A DNA stretch of 64,000 nucleotides from Coprinellus micaceus (lineage: Eukaryota; Basidiomycota; Agaricomycetes; Agaricales; Psathyrellaceae): NCBI GenBank assembly GCA_951394405.1, contig OX596336.1, positions 2,170,001 through 2,234,000 on the forward strand, given 5' to 3'. Position numbers and translations under genes: made by a program. The notes under the pieces are model-generated. The model did not search any database. It worked only from the letters and a program-made list of their open reading frames with translations, and was not told the DNA's origin. Every line of letters starts with the position of its first letter. Within the stretch, counting starts at the first letter, position 1. Below, piece by piece: positions 1-17,575 of the stretch.

Positions 1-252
1 GGCCAATGTCGATCTGGATTTCGGCTTCATGACTTCAAACGCAGCATAAATACGAGATCCGTGCGCAAGCTGCGAGGTCTTGTCGCGTCGTAATGCCGAT
101 CTCTTCGACAAGAAGCGAAAAAGAAAGGCGAGGCACGTCTGAAGAACTGGAGGAACGATGATGACTAGCGCCAGGCACACCGCGGTCACAATCAGGGCTT
201 TGTCCTTGCTTGCCAACGGCCCCCGACGATTCCTTCGACCAACAAAAGACAT
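1..252 (-). CDS. Partial small membrane protein, cut by the window edge
   Basis: From an ATG at 252 the minus strand stays open for 84 codons to the window edge without a stop. The N-terminus starts MSFVGRRNRRG and is strongly basic. It is followed by one long hydrophobic segment at about residues 19-45 (LIVTAVCLALVIIVPPV is part of it) and then another basic stretch. This looks like a single-pass membrane protein with basic flanks, but the rest lies outside the window. No family is recognised. It sits downstream of the FIT gene on the same strand, 160 bases away. It could be a fortuitous open frame; the clean TM helix flanked by Arg/Lys is the main argument for a real gene. Confidence 0.5.
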   Translation of the reverse strand, partial: MSFVGRRNRRGPLASKDKALIVTAVCLALVIIVPPVLQTCLAFLFRFLSKRSALRRDKTSQLAHGSRIYAAFEVMKPKSRSTLA

Positions 253-412
253 CGAAAATGCTCATATTCAACTAGGGCCTTCTTCAATTCACAGCTGCGA
301 GGTCGTTGAAGGGCGATTATATGTGAGTACACTATTGTGCTACAGTATACGGGTCTATGATGGTCCGTCGACGCGTCTTCGTAACGCCAAGTCATAACTA
401 GACATTGCCTGG

Positions 413-1379
413 TCATTGCAACTTGTTCTTGCTCGAACCTGAACGTTCCGCCAGAGGTATAGGCTGTGTGCTGGATGGCTGCGCTGGAGATTGGAAGTAA
501 TATGGCAGCTGGGCCAAGGCGTATGCTGCAAAGCCAAGGACTGGAGGAGTAGTGATCAGTTAAGAGAACGGGACACCGAAGAGGAACGGGCTTACAAAAT
601 CCAGTAAACTTCTCAAGAGGAGAATGGAAGTAGACACTCGTCGTGGCACTCGCCCACATCCACACTACCAGAAGGACTGCGTTCAGGATCACCGCGACTT
701 TATGCAGCCCACTCCAAGACTTCTGGTCCACGCCGAACGAGGCCTGCAGCTGCTCCGCCAACAACAGGATCGACATGGTCAACAAGAATATATGGCCTGA
801 TACGTCGTGTCCCTTCCTGAGTCGGGGAATGCCTTCAATAAGGGCGAGAGGCTTCAACGACGGGTCTTCATCCCCGACATTCGTGGTGCTGAACTGGGTG
901 AAGAGCTCCGGATGTGACTGGGTTGAGATCGTGGATTTGGTGAAGCAGTATTCGTTGGGGACGGTCACTGGTAAACCCGAAGGGCCAGGCAACACACACT
1001 CTCCTCCAGATGCCACCACAACGCGTTCAAGAATGGCAGGTCCAAAGAACCAACCTGTGAACACTAGCCATAGGGCAGTGAGTGCGAGGTACGTCCCGAG
1101 CCTACGTGTGGCACCTCGTGTGCTGCGCTCCCCCCGTGGACTCGTCATCCACGAAAGGAGGAAAGCGGCAGACGTCCACCCCCATGCTTTCTTGATGAAG
1201 TAGATGTTGAGGAAGTTCTTCTTGGAGGCGAAGTAATGCGAGGTGGAGAGTGGGTGGGGGAGATGCGAGAGTAGTGCGTTGGATGTGTCGAGGTAAGTAC
1301 CGTACGCGACAGAGTATGCCGTTCCGAGGACGACGATGGCTGCTAGGCCATAGAATACTGGACGTTGTATACTGCTCAT
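413..1379 (-). CDS. SCS3: FIT/Scs3 family ER lipid-droplet protein (fat storage-inducing transmembrane protein)
   Basis: FIT family proteins are multi-pass ER membrane enzymes with acyl-CoA diphosphatase activity, needed for normal lipid-droplet formation and phospholipid balance. The 303-residue product has several hydrophobic helices and the family blocks: an N-terminal SYxFASKKNFLNIYF-like segment before KKAWGW, the GHDVSGH block with the first catalytic His, and YFHSPLEKFTGF with the second. Exon 1 is 596-1379 and exon 2 is 413-540, joined over an intron with GTAAG donor and CAG acceptor. Reading through the intron would give a longer, wrong C-terminus running to 192. The joined end reads FFLGFAAYALAQLPYYF, a last membrane helix, then a polar tail ending at TGA. 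Start chosen at the ATG giving MSSIQRPVFYG before the first helix. Confidence 0.88.
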
Positions 1380-1483
1380 AGTGTGGGACGGGGGTAAGGT
1401 GATGGTGGTGGAGGTAAAAGTACAAGTTGCATTTCCAAGTGTTTACATCACATTGATGGGTATCGATGATATCACAAGCCTAT

Positions 1484-2705
<1,222 letters not shown>

Positions 2706-4929
2706 TCTGGTGGGTTCAATAGACTCTGGAGAGCGATAGGAACGGTGGTCGTGGTGAGAGGGAAAGGGCAACGACCGAAAATTTGCCAGCTAATCGCGAC
2801 GGCGCCGAGTATCATGAACTAATTAGAGGATAATGCCCCCGCATCAGCATGGCCCTTCCCGTCACGGTCATGCGCTCGAGTGCACTTGGTCTCCCCCGTC
2901 TCTCCTGACTTCAAGATAAGCTGGCTGGCCAGCAGAGGGAGGCTGCGTCATTCTGGGGACTTTTCCATGTAATAAATGAGGCTGGGGGGTCAGATATCAC
3001 ATCCCCTTCCTGCGGCGCCTACATACTTCCGTCCCGGGAAATCACCCTTGTCGGGTTCATTGAACTGGCCCAGCTCATAATGGGGGGTTATATTGCTTCA
3101 TGTCCTTAATCGGAACCGTTTTGCTAGGCAAACTCTAGTTTTAAGGTTTGAGGTGAACGAGGCATGCCGTATTAAACTTCCTGACATTCAGCGGTGCATA
3201 TGTCGAACTGCCAAACTGTCAAAGCACGGACTTTTGACTGGGTCAGGTATGCATACTTGCCCTCGTTATCGATTCACTGATTAGCATCCAAGGAGTGAGG
3301 TAGGGAGAGATGTCCTACCAACCTTCTCGGGTAAGCTCTTCCTCGCGGACCTGCGTGGAGAACCCGCTGTTGTGCTATTTCTGGTGCTCATGGATCGCTT
3401 GAACGCCGGGATTCCTCTTCATATCACCAGTGGATGATAACACGCACGCTCCGCCAGGTAGGGTTTGGCGGTACAGGGTCGACAGACGGAATGTTGGGTG
3501 GTGATGATTTTATTCAGTTCTTGGTCCCTTCAATCGGTCAGCTGGGCCCCCAAGGCCATATTGTATCTTGAGCTGGCCCGCCTCGTGTAGGAAACTGGTT
3601 TAGTTCTCCCTCTCCCGGGCGTCTCGATTGTATTGGATCAAAGCCCCAACGTGCATAGCCGATGAAAGGGATGTCCCTTCCCCGCCAGGTTCTTGTATTC
3701 AAATCACCCAATTCATCAAGCAACCTAAGCCGAAATACGCATTGCTTTCTGAAAGCTGCCCGACTGCTTCGGACCCTGCTAGAATGTTCCTTTCCACCTC
3801 GCCTCCCACCGAGCGACCCCTTGGCCATCGATGACTCACTCTGCGCGAAGAGCGACTCAGGGGGACAAGGGGCAGCCTCAGGCCCGCTCGGGCTTTGATC
3901 AGGTCAGTGATCGCAATGGTCTCTAAATTTGCCTCCGAGTCCGTTCCGTTGAGTGCTGTTCCGTTCTCGGAAACACTATTTGACACCGTCTGTGGGGTTA
4001 TCGAGATGTGGAAATATGTATGCCAACTGTGTGGGAGGGTCAAGCATCGTTGGGTGGGGTGAGGACACTGCCTCAGAGAACAACGTTCGTGCTGGAGATT
4101 AATATTAAGGTTATGAAGGCGACGGGCGGGTTGGCAAGAGGATGGCAGCAGGCATGCGACAATGCAAGCCTAAAAGGGACTCTTGAATATCGCGTTGATA
4201 CTCTGTGGCCAATAAACGCAGATGAGAAGAGAATCTATAGGGACAGGGCACGGCATCGTCTTTGAACGCCTTGGTTCGTTGACCGTAACCAAGTCCCTTG
4301 AAAGGGTTTTGTCTAGAGTAGAAGGATATCGCACTGGCAACGGCGATCTTGCGCATTGGTATCGGGCTATTGACGTACGACGAGAAGGGAGAACAATGGG
4401 TCCCACGCAGCATAACGTCAAGGATGAATCGTAATCGCTGATTGTGTCAGGGTCGCGTCGGCTCCGCCTCTCACGATGGTCAGCGTCTGTTCTAGTTGAA
4501 TCCGGAGACACCTGAGTCGATCCGAGTCAGCAGAAAAAATCTGCTCATACGAGGACGAAGAAGGGCAGAGGATCGCCTGGCCGACTCTGGAGAACGCGCG
4601 TCTACCCGCAAAAGCATTGGGGAGGTGTCCAACGACTGGGCGGAAGCTGATTGATGGGCACAAACAACTGACAATAAACGCGATCACGTGTGTGGATATC
4701 TCGTTGATTGGGGTGAAAGGGGCCCACGCCTATTTATTCCCGCCACCCGCCCGCCGCCGTTTCCCTTCTTGCTCGCTGTCCCCCACGACGTCCACGACCC
4801 TTTCGACGCCGTCCGCAACATCCACCACGCATCACAGTCCTTTACCACAACCCACCACCATCGCCGTCGCCGCCGCCGACCACACCCACACCCACACAGC
4901 CCTACCACCCACCCCCCGACTCCACAAAT
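2706..4929. other. 2.2 kb divergent intergenic region (HEM2 / SWE1)
   Basis: No convincing gene was found. Open frames up to about 115 codons occur on both strands but none has a recognisable motif or a coherent exon chain. The region must carry the promoters of both flanking genes. The last 200 bases before the Swe1 start are C-rich with CA and CCA runs, a common look for basidiomycete 5' leaders, and a TATA-like tATTTATTc lies near 4731. Confidence 0.6.
4678..4690 (+). promoter_or_regulatory. ACGCG and CACGTG motifs upstream of SWE1
   Basis: An ACGCG core (4678-4682, the centre of MBF/MCB sites) lies directly beside a palindromic CACGTG E-box (4685-4690), about 240 bases before the Swe1 ATG. 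In yeasts MBF/SBF drives G1/S expression of SWE1, so a cell-cycle box here would make sense. Single short motifs occur by chance, so this is only suggestive. Confidence 0.25.
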
Positions 4930-8807
<3,878 letters not shown>

Positions 8808-8981
8808 AGATATGATAGTATATTTAATGTGGAATAATCTTTATCTGGCTAGACTGTTCCCCCAAATAGGAAGGCGGGTTGGCTCGGTTCGTGTGGCTCG
8901 TGTGGAGGCATCGCCGTTCTTTTCGCCCGTATGTGGTGGTACTTAAAGGGTCGCTGTCCCCTCGTCGTCCCCACACCGACC

Positions 8982-11151
8982 ATGGGCTACGACCACTTCG
9001 CCCCCAACGCCCTCCACGACCCCGCAGTCGACTTCCGCGCATTCTTCCCCTACACCCCCAACGAGGTCAAGCACCGCAAGCGCACAACCAGCGCCCAGCT
9101 CAAGGTGCTCGAGGATGTCTTCCGGCGCGACACAAAGCCCAATGCCGCCCTCAGGAACGAGCTCGCTGCCCAGCTCGACATGACCGCCCGCGGTGTCCAG
9201 GTGAGCGTCCCCGACGTCGCCACGCGTGTGATCCATCCGCTGACGCCCCTGCCAGGTTTGGTTCCAGAACCGGTGCGTGAAGTGTGCTCCCAGGGAGGGT
9301 CAGGACAGGTGGGCTCAACGTGAACGTGTTTTAGGCGCGCAAAGGAGAAGACCAGGGCTGCCAAGGCGGCGGCGACCCGGGGCGGGAGGGCCCCGCTGGG
9401 AGGGTCGCCCTCGTCGGCGTTGCTGGGGCTGGATGATGAGCTCGACGAGCGGACGCTGTGCGCTCAGGGCTCGTCAGGGTCCCCCATCCAGCTGCCAGAC
9501 GCGCCGTTGAAGCCCCCTCAGCTGCATGTCATCACTGACTCCCCGCCACACCCTGAGTGGCAGCCGTCCCCCATCGAACCGCCCCCGGACAGTGCAGGGC
9601 CCTTTGGCCACACCCGGTCCTCCCTCTTTGCCCAGCACCAGTCCGACTTCCACAGTCTCCGCAGAGGCTCCCTCCCCGTCAGCGCATTCCCCCTCTCCTC
9701 CTTCGACCACGGTTCTCTCGAGCCCAACCAATGGCTCGAGCCCCTCGCTCGTCGTCGATCCGTAGATGCCAGCTTGCAGCGACTGGCACACAACCCCTAC
9801 GCCAACCTCGCCCGCACGAAGAACACCGCCCTCTTTGGCGAGCGATTCGGCATACTCTCAGCAGCCCCCAGGCACCAGAGCCGCCTGTCCCTCTCCCGAC
9901 GACCCCCTCTGAACCACTTGGCCTCGGCACCACACGTCAACAACATTCGCCGATCCTCCATGGACGCCAGGGGCCTCCCCCTCCGCACCAACGCCCTTTC
10001 CCCGGCACCGACGAACCCTCCCCCTTTCATCTCCAGCCGCGCCTCCCTACCTGATCATCGCCTCTATGCTGTGACGTCCCGTGTTGTTGCCCCCCCTATT
10101 CCTGGACCCTTGCCCTCCCCCAACTTTTCGTTTGGCGCGGCCAGCACGCCCCCGATGGCTTCTCCCAGCTCGGCCGATAGCGAGCGCAACTCCCCTGATT
10201 CTTTGCGCTCATTTACATATCCCCACAACGAGGACGATGGGTTCTCCTCGCCGAGTTTCGACTCGTACTCCCGGTTCAACTCATTTGCATCTGCGACCAG
10301 CGAATCCAGCGTCAACAGCTCGTACTACTCTGACCTCAGCGTGGACCCCCTTCACTCCCAGCCCGAGCTGCACAACGGCAGCCGCCGGAATTCTTGGTAC
10401 GTTCACGTCTTCCCATCTCACCTTCCGCGTGGAAAATTCTGATCCTTCTTCGCGCAATTGCAGCTCCCCAGGACAATTCTTGGATTTCGTGGACTTGGAT
10501 GGCAACGGCCAGTACGGTCACGGTGTCTCTGAGACACAAGCACTGAACATGGGAGGCTTCCCCAGCGACGAGTATGGAATTCCCGCTCCTCAGGGTGTCA
10601 CGGTCCCCGAGTCCGTGGGCAATTCGTATCCGTCCCCTGCTTCGACGATTTCTGCTGGTGGCAACAGTCCCCACACCCTTGACTCGGTATCTGTCGCTCT
10701 CAACTCGTCGAACATTCCAATCTCCAAGACGAGCGAGCTGAGTTTTGCCCTGCAAACCAGTGTCGAACAGGTACGCCTCTCGTGCCCCAGTATACGGTTC
10801 AAGAAGACTGATGATATTCTGGTTTAGGGAGCACACCTTACCCAACAGCAGCAAAATCACTATACCTCCGCTGTTGCCTCTGATCAACAGAGGGACATGA
10901 ATGCAAACCTGGCAACGACATCACCAGGGGATGATGCTTCTGCTTCCCCTCTTCCTCAGCGGCATGTGCCTGACCAACACGACCTTCAAGGGACTCAGGG
11001 ACAGTACACCTACTCGTCGTCTGAGTTCTACTCCCCGGATGGATGCGCCTCGGGTGTTCCTGCGGCGCTTTATAACTCGTTTGCAGATGCACCTTTGGAT
11101 ACCACTTGTCTCTCCAACGTTAATGTGCAGCCATTCGCTGCGTTTGCTTGA
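8982..11151 (+). CDS. Homeodomain transcription factor
   Basis: A nuclear DNA-binding regulator. The homeodomain occupies about residues 28-85: KHRKRTTSAQLKVLEDVF begins helix 1, MTARGVQ precedes the recognition helix, and an intron splits it so that VWFQNRRAKEK is formed only after splicing (exon 1 ends at GVQ near 9198). This is a typical three-helix homeodomain, not an obvious TALE or mating-type HD1. The remaining ~560 residues are Ser/Pro-rich and disordered, with further introns near 10396-10461 and 10771-10827. The last exon ends FAAFA at TGA 11151. Homeodomain genes of this kind (Hom1/Hom2 class) control mushroom development in other Agaricomycetes; I cannot assign the exact orthologue. 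It is unlinked here to any partner that would suggest a mating-type locus. Confidence 0.88.
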
Positions 11152-12180
11152 TTCTCTTTTCATGCCCTCTTGGACAATTTTTCTTTGTTATACCTTCTTG
11201 GAACCCGCCTCCGTTCGCTGAATCTCTCCCTTCGCGTCTTCGTCACCCTCCGACGTTCGCCACTTTGGTTATATGTCCCTTTTTAATGCGCGAGGTCTTC
11301 CTTTGCTGCGTATGGTCACCCTCTCCCTCTAATCTGCCTCTCGGATCGGCCCCTTCCAGTTTACCTGGCGCTATCACTACAACAACCGCATGCTCTCTTC
11401 GACATCCACCTTCGTTCAACATCGATCACCAACTCCAACTCGAGCCATCGCGCACATCCGATGGTACTTCCCTTCCGTTCGTTCATCATCACCATCATCA
11501 TCAACTGCACTTCTGCTTGCTATGCTACCCTCACTCTCTATCCGACCACCGTCTATCTGTCACCATTCATCACCTACCCGCTCACTCCTACCAACCGCTT
11601 TCCAATGTTCACGGATCATATCGCTTCCGCCTCACCGACACACACTCTCCTTACTACCTTGACTCCCCCCCCCCCTCCCTCTTTAACTCGCTCTCTCACC
11701 CTGGTTTTCATCTATAATGTACTCTGAATTGCTCTTTTGTTGTTGTTGATTTATTATCCGTGTTTCTGGTTCTCTTTATGGCGTACTCCGTTGTTCTCCC
11801 TGAATCTTACTCGTACCTTGGCCTCGGCAATGTACTGTACCATACCGCCGTTCGTTCTTCACCCTATACCGTGCCAAGTATTACCCTTACCGTCCTTTTC
11901 GATAAACTCTCTAGTTACTACGTCTCACTCGTTCGTCTTTCTATCTACCCTATCCTACCTTCATTCCTTCCTGACTCTCTCTCGAGTTTGCTTCTCGAAC
12001 TCCGTGGGCTCCTGCCCTGTTCCCCGATACCATACAAAGCAAATTGTAGTACTGTTTGTTATCTTTATCGATACCTTAGGTTTAACCATCGAACTATTCA
12101 GCCTTGTTTGTCTGACTTGATACCTTCTTTGAGCCTGCGCTACTGGCTGTATTTGCGAATCCCACCAGAGTTTATTTTTC
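11152..12180 (+). other. Pyrimidine-rich non-coding tract after the homeodomain gene
   Basis: For about 1 kb the plus strand is dominated by C and T, with many TCT, CTC and CCT runs, CAT/CCA micro-repeats near 11490 and a run of eight or more C near 11665. Long open frames here (for example one opening at 11760) are low-complexity by-products of this bias. It may be an extended 3' UTR of the homeodomain gene or the CT-rich leader of a following gene; I cannot decide between these. Confidence 0.5.
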
Positions 12181-12547
12181 GACTCTTCCTTCCCACTAGT
12201 ACGCGCCGAAGGACAGAAGTGCAAGAAGAACGAGCGCCTGCTTCGAGAAGAAAGATTTTGGCCGAGCTTCGCAGGATGATGTTCGTGGATTCTTGCCCCA
12301 CAACGCCGAGTTCCCGACCCCGCTCGACGCCACACCATCCGACGTTACTTCACCACTACACTCAACGCTTGGAAGGAACTCTCGAATCAAACAAACTTCT
12401 ACGGCGGGCGATTCGGTGTTCTATGACTCTTTTGAAGCCCCTTCTTCAGCCCTTCTTTCTCGCCAAAGCGTTGCGAACCAGTTGGGGTCTGAGCCATCCG
12501 GCATCCAAGGACGTCCATTCAATGCTGGAGCCTCACTTGAGTACTGA
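12181..12547 (+). other. Possible terminal exon of an unrecognised gene
   Basis: Right after a CCCACTAG acceptor-like site, one plus-strand frame stays open to a TGA at 12545 and has ordinary, non-repetitive protein composition (segments such as DSVFYDSFEAPSSALL and NQLGSEPSGIQG). It contains no ATG, so it could only be a downstream exon. No family is recognised and the upstream exon is not identified. A chance open frame is the alternative. Confidence 0.2.
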
Positions 12548-15500
12548 CCCCTTGAAGCAACCCCGAGCTTCGGTATAATCGAGCGTCCAGCAAACTTATT
12601 CGAGTGCTATGTGCTTTGATACCTCGAGGCGCTCGGGGTCATAGGGGTTCCAGGGAACGATGTCCCCGGTTGCAAATGATATCACTGATTGTCTCCGTGT
12701 CCCACTTAGCGCCGCTGTCCATCCGAGCCGAACAATCAACAAACCAAGAGCGCCCGAATCACGCACTGTGTGAAGAAAGCCAAAGCATTTGGAAAGACGG
12801 CAGGAGGCCAAGATGGGCAGGAGCTCACCAAATGGTAAGTGCTATAAGGCGATGAGGACGATAAGGAATGATTGTGGGCGCGAGGATCGGCGGGTGTACG
12901 GCCGTGAACCGAGATGAAGGCGCGAGCGCTTAATATATTGCAGTTAAGGGCTGCGGATGCGGAGGAGGGGAGCATCGGAGGGGTGAGCACCCGATCCTGC
13001 ATGCCTCATCGCCCTACACATGCGTAAACAGTACAGAAGGGTACCATAAGGCACAGAGTCACCATTGGTCAATTCCAGCCACCAATGATAGTCAAGACTC
13101 GCTAACAATCTACCCGACCCAGACCTTTACCCTGCTAAGCATTTATCTTGCGAGCCCTTTGGAAGCGCTTCGTACGTACGTACAGGACGATAGCAAACGA
13201 ACCAGCGGCCATGTCAATCCGTTAAGCTCTCGAACTCGGAAGTCGAGGAACCGATGGCATCAAGGTTGGGCTATGCAGGCAGAGTGTACAGAAAAGGGCG
13301 ATAGAGTCTCTCGTGTGCGCAGTAGAAGTAACGGCCGAGAGGTTATAAGTATATCTTCGTTCGCAGCCTCGCTTCGGTCCTAGAAAGCCAAAAGGTTTGA
13401 AACACTATCCGATCCTCGTGTAGGCTTGCTTACCGGCTTGGTATAACCACGAGACAGGATTATCAGTCACTTTGGATTGCAGTAGTAAGCATACGCAGCA
13501 GGTGCACTTGCACCCCGAATACAGTCTCTTTGGGCATCGCCTTGTTGGGTCTATACGGGAACGCTGAATGGGTTGCTGCCAACGCCATCGGAAGTGGATA
13601 GCTGCGTCGGAATGGAAGTATAGTCAAAAGGGCGTTTGGGCGGGGAGCGCCGGTGTGTGGCCCACAACGGGTGGCGATATATAGGCGTTTCTGGATTGGT
13701 AAAGCCCTTGGTCGTCAAGTAAAGACGAAACACCGGAGGGTGGAGGGTGAGCGGAGGCAAGCAAGCCCAGAATATCCCTTCGACTGCACGACGAACATTC
13801 CAGATAGTAGAACTTGAGATGGGTTGCATATTTCGTGGTAGCCAAAAGGCGATGCTATCTCGACCACCGAACGAGCCTATCCAAGACACACCTTTTGAGG
13901 TCTGGGCGCAAGCAGGCCCAAAGAGGCGAGGCCACCACACGATTCCAGGGCAGCTGTCCTACCATTAAGAGTTGTGGGGGAAGAGAGTTCGCCGAAAGGT
14001 GAAGTTTTCGTCAGTTACGACGTCCCCGGGCCATTTGTGCGGTTCGTATGTACTTGTCAAGTTACACTGAAAACCCGAGCCTACACAACACGACGGCGGC
14101 ATAGTCGGCAAGTCAGTCAGACGTCGGACAGGTGGAGGGGTTTAAACGTCCAGTAAGGTGAGCCGGATTGAATAGCTCATCGTTTACGTTCGAGGAGCGT
14201 ACTTCGAAAGTTTCGTTGACCCCAAGTTGGAGCCTGTTGTCGGCAATGGCGAACCGTTTGGAACTCCAAGGCGACACGCCTCGAATCTTTTTCCATGGGC
14301 AACCTTGGCTGACCCAGGACCACAAGCGACCAATTCCGAAGTTGTGAGAAGGCAAAGCCGTTCTTGTGCCACCCGTGACGCCCAAGGTATTTCGAAGCCC
14401 AGCCGTCGTTTAAAGATATTCCATCAACGGGAGGCATCCTCGCGTCCTCTGACCCGTCAAAGGAAGCAAGAAGCAGCGGGACGAGTAGGCGTATCGCCGT
14501 CCAGACCGTCACGGAAGTTCGCCCAGTCTTCTGTCCGCAGTTCAACTATAGTTCGCGCGGATTCTCTCTACGCTTGAAGCTCAGAGGGATATGCCCAGGC
14601 CACCCTCGAAGCAAATGACAAGTGATTTGTGACGTGTGAGGAGAATGCGGTTGCTTCGGTTGCTCATGTTTAACTTGTTCAGGACGACTTGACATCTCGT
14701 GACGTTGAACAAAGCCCACCCGGGTTCTCCAGCGGAGGTGTGGGGGAGAAAAGAGAAAAACACATATGGTTGTCCAAGGAAGCGGCGTAGCAACCGTAAG
14801 AAATAAGATAGCCCGTTTGATGACTCCGCGTTGGTCTCCCGTCGTCGGAGAAGCACAACAGAATGGGTTCGCCCACCTGGTCCAGCGCTTGGAGAGTGGC
14901 TAGTGGAGAGGTGTTCGGCGAAGCCACCTCGCAGGGCTTGGAACCTGGTGGGATTTTTCGGCCCCGGTAGGATTTGTCCGTGCAGAAGGGCGATGGGGTC
15001 CTGTGTCCAATTATCGACTGATTGACAAAGCCCTCGGTGGAGCTCCTCGAGGTACCAAGTAAATGAGAGACAAAAGGCTTGGTAAAGCATGCCGTTATCC
15101 GTTGAGCCAGAGAAACTTGGTCCATTTGAAGCCGCTCTAACACGAAGGTCGGGGAATCTTGTCAAAGGCGATTTGCACGACCGTCGTGTCTTTAGCCTCC
15201 GTGAAGGTTGTTGATGCGATCCATGTCAAGTCACTGGGCTAGTACTTGCCTTGGAAGATACTTTAGCAGGTGTTCCGTCAAAGAAGACATACTGTGCAGG
15301 AGGATGGGAACCCATGAGAAGAACCGATGAAGCTGGTTCAGTTCAAGCCACATTTCCGTTGATCGTTCGTCGCACGCCCGCATCGCGTGCCATGTGAGTG
15401 CTATCGCATCGGACGCTCCGTGAATGAGATGGCTTCGTAGTGGAAGTGGGAAAGTGTATGTTGTATACAGCCTGCGGAGGGTCACAATGAGCCTCGATGA

Positions 15501-16068
15501 GGTGGATGGCGAAGTTTGAACCAGTTCGTTTGGATGATTAGCTGGATGGTGCACGTGCCGTATTCCCACGTCTCGGATAATGACGGGCGCCTATTCCGGC
15601 CCAATTCCTCTTTCGGCCCGTTTGGTTGGGCCCTTCGTCTCGTCTGATACTTAGAACACCTTGAAGAAGGCATGTCTTTCCAAGTCTATCCACACTGTGC
15701 GTTTCTCCGACCTCCACTGCATCACCCCTTCACCAACTACCGTTTAACACAAGTTTAACAGGTCACAAGTGTACCCGTGGATGACTCGTGGTCCCATGCT
15801 CCCTTCGGTGAATGGGCACCCATTCATCTCAATCTGATTGTGATATGCAGCCCGTAGTCCCTGCGGTGGGGCACGATGCTGGTGAACGTCACAGTACGCC
15901 TCGCAGTTGCCTCGTGTTCAAGTTGAGTTTGCTTGCTGATGATCACTCAACGGCGCTCTCCCTTCCCTGATCACAGTGCTACTTCAGGGGCAGACCCTAC
16001 AACTCATACGCCCCTCTCTTCGCACCTATCGCTCACCAAACATTGTTTGACTTGCGGTCAACATCATC
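12548..16068. other. 3.5 kb stretch without a recognised gene
   Basis: I see no recognised family, tRNA or long direct repeat. Several minus-strand frames of 100-195 codons exist between 13550 and 15675, some rich in Trp and Arg, but they overlap each other in different frames, none continues through plausible introns into a recognisable domain, and none is reported as a gene. The stretch may hold non-coding RNA, decayed sequence or lineage-specific genes that I cannot see. Confidence 0.5.
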
Positions 16069-17575
16069 ATGGCGAAAATGAAGAACCTCGGACTGGCGAA
16101 GCTCCAGACTCCTGTTTCAACCAACGGGCAAGGGAAGACCGAGAAGTTGGCCATCGTACTCCCCCCATCCCCGACGAGCACCTGCACGGTTGGGCCTTCG
16201 TCTCCCAGAGGCCAAGATGAGGACAGGGATGAGGTGGATGCTTGGTCAGTGCAGTCGTATACCCCGACGGTTGAATCCAAGAACTCCGGCACTGGCTCCG
16301 CGGTTACTCCAAGTGCAGGTTCCAAATCCAAGACAGATGTCATGAGGGGTACAGTCACGGATAACGCGCAGGCGATTGCTGAGCTGCAGGCGTCGATGAA
16401 GGAGGCCCTGCAGGGTCTGGCGAACGTGATGGACCACGTTGGCAGGCAGTCTGTTCTTATGGGCCAGCTTGCCACCCAGATCAAGGAAAGAAATGAGGTG
16501 AGCTATCTACCCTTAGGGCTGAACGTGACCTAACATGCATCTTTGAAGCTGGAAGTGCTGCAGAATGAACTCCAGCAACAGATGACGAAGCAGAGGGAAG
16601 AATTGGATAGTCTGAAGGTGGGACTGGAAAACAGGATCAAGCAGGCAGCAGAGGATACCATCAGGACGGAATTGAAAGCGATGGTGAACGAGTCAATTGG
16701 AAATGTCATAGAGAACAAGGTTCGAGAAGAGGTGCGACTGTCAGCGATCTTCTCCCAGTGCACTTTGCTGATCGCCCAACAGTTATCGAAACAAATTCCA
16801 GATAATATGAGGCAGCAGGGTCTGGGTCACGAACGTCAAATACACGAAGTCCAGACAGAACTTCACAACTCGTACGTCCTCTCGCTTTCCTTCCTAACCA
16901 AATTTAAACTTCTCATCTAGGGAAGCACGGAGGTACAATGCAAGCCTCAAGTCTGCCGCCCTTGACGCACCCCTCCGCCCTCTCCTCCGTCCTGTTCCAA
17001 CACCCGAGCAATCACCCAACCCTATCCTAATCACGTCCGCGACCGATTCCAATCCACCCACCAGCGCCCTGCCTTTCTCCGAGCATTTGCGTCCCCCAGC
17101 GCCCACCCCAATGACGAGGGCCCTCTCTACAAGGTCTACTACGTCCACCATTCCGAGCGCCATCTCGCGAAGCACCAGTCTTCAAATGGTATCCGCAACC
17201 CCGTCCGCGAGCGCCCTGTTCCCGAAAGACCTGAAGTCGCTCTTCGCCTTGGATCCTGGCTCCACCAGGACTTTGCTAAAGGAATATGGGCTTCAGAGCA
17301 CTGCGCCTTCCCCAGTCGCTGAGGAGACGATGTACAAGTTCAAGTCTCCCAGCCTTCCGCACTCTCCTGCATCCCACAAGCCTCCAAGTCCGGTAGATGA
17401 AGGAAATGAGTCGGATGAAGAAATGCAATCGCATGTGGAGGACATGAACACGTTCATGTCACATATCGGCGTTCCTTTTAAGATGGTTCCGCCTCCCAAG
17501 ATGAAGGAGACAAATGCTGAAAGACGGAAGAAACTAGCGCCTCTTATAATCAGTAACTGGACTGGCCCTCGCTGA
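16069..17575 (+). CDS. Coiled-coil protein of unknown function
   Basis: Four exons join in phase, with introns near 16498-16548, 16734-16782 and 16872-16920. The N-terminal ~100 residues are Ser/Pro-rich and polar. The centre, from about DNAQAIAELQASMKEALQ through LEVLQNELQQQM and on to the exon ending in ELHNS, shows long helix-forming heptad-like stretches and is predicted to be coiled coil. The C-terminal half is again Ser/Pro-rich, with short acidic segments (NESDEEMQSHVEDM), and ends in ISNWTGPR. No enzyme motif or family was recognised. The clean splice phases and consistent composition across exons support a real gene. The start is the first ATG of MAKMKNLG, preceded by a C-rich leader. 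Confidence 0.7.

Noticed and set aside
192..1379. FIT gene read as one long exon to 192
   Set aside because: The frame past 596 runs through an intron; the spliced end restores a conserved final membrane helix and a stop at 413.
11760..12578. 272-codon plus-strand ORF
   Set aside because: Its first half is a by-product of the C/T-rich tract; no domain, and composition changes abruptly mid-frame.
14581..15165. 194-codon minus-strand ORF
   Set aside because: Overlaps another long frame on the same strand, no motif, no plausible splicing context.
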